A DNA stretch of 12,928 bases from positions 1-12,928 of the forward strand of contig CABTZE010000045.1 in the NCBI GenBank assembly GCA_902489215.1. Reading direction: 5' to 3'. Origin of the DNA: an uncultured Brevibacterium sp. GTDB lineage: Bacteria; Actinomycetota; Actinomycetes; Actinomycetales; Brevibacteriaceae. Below the pieces are notes generated by a model. That model saw only the letters and a program-made list of their open reading frames with translations. It was not told the origin of the DNA and searched no databases. This document shows, in pieces, positions 12,863 to 12,928 of the stretch. The translations under genes were made by a program, and so were the position numbers. How positions within the stretch are numbered: the stretch's first letter is position 1; every line of letters starts with the position of its first letter.

Positions 12863-12928
12863 CGGCGCTGCCGGCTCCTACACCGAGGTTGTTGAAATCG
12901 CTGCCGCTCCGCCCCGCCAGGCTGGCGA
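12849..12928 (+). CDS. etfB: C-terminal fragment of electron transfer flavoprotein beta subunit, running off the right edge
   Basis: The plus-strand frame from 12849 to the end encodes 26 residues: AEAEVGAAGSYTEVV then EIAAAPPRQAG. These line up without gaps with the C-terminal region of actinobacterial EtfB, such as the mycobacterial FixA segment around EVGLANAGSTV and PAKTAGE. No start codon belongs to it, because the sequence to its left is etfA on the other strand. In actinobacteria etfB normally lies just upstream of etfA on the same strand, so its presence here in reverse orientation is unexpected. The match is short, so this rests on recognition of one conserved stretch. Confidence 0.55.

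Noticed and set aside
11255..12895. Very long plus-strand open frame (546 codons) across the YihY-type and etfA genes
   Set aside because: It is antisense to two recognisable genes, crosses a promoter and a strong terminator, and its product is an Arg/Gly/His-rich sequence without domain character. Long antisense frames are expected in GC-rich DNA.

Overview
The window is GC-rich, densely coded DNA with C/G-ending codons, GTG and TTG starts and short gaps. It suggests an actinobacterium (Actinomycetota), most likely a Micrococcales-type genome, because the fused OleBC gene beside oleA is the arrangement known from Micrococcus luteus. The genus cannot be fixed from the sequence. No rRNA, tRNA, CRISPR, insertion sequence or phage gene was seen.

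Layout: (a) 1-2964, minus strand: oleA followed by a fused oleBC gene that runs off the left edge. Together they make long-chain olefins by head-to-head condensation of acyl-CoAs. (b) 3095-3664, minus: a small dienelactone-hydrolase-family protein, divergent from (c) 3751-7101, plus: an MHS-type MFS transporter, an FMN L-lactate dehydrogenase (LldD) and a TauE/SafE-type membrane permease that overlaps lldD by one base. These look like a hydroxy-acid/carboxylate uptake and oxidation module. (d) 7174-8456: a divergent pair, a NUDT19-like Nudix hydrolase (minus) and a MaoC/NodN-like hydratase (plus). (e) 8552-10587, plus: cardiolipin synthase and an unrecognised 178-aa protein. (f) 10692-12088, minus: a YtxH-type small membrane protein and a YihY/BrkB-type membrane protein. 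(g) 12185 to the right edge: etfA (minus) lacking its N-terminal part, joined head-on to what reads as the C-terminal part of etfB on the plus strand.

Much of the content concerns acyl-CoA and lipid chemistry (Ole enzymes, MaoC, ETF, a probable CoA-type Nudix, cardiolipin synthase). That is a theme only; the genes form several short transcription units.

Three observations stand out. The etfA/etfB junction at about 12848-12862 has the exact geometry of an inversion or a fold-back (chimeric) join. Four genes have a TANNNT hexamer 6-7 bases before the start codon and no ribosome binding site, so they are probably translated from leaderless mRNAs, and two further genes are related cases. Both ole genes appear to start at TTG, which makes their 5' ends easy to mis-annotate. 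I did not find a convincing wholly new system.
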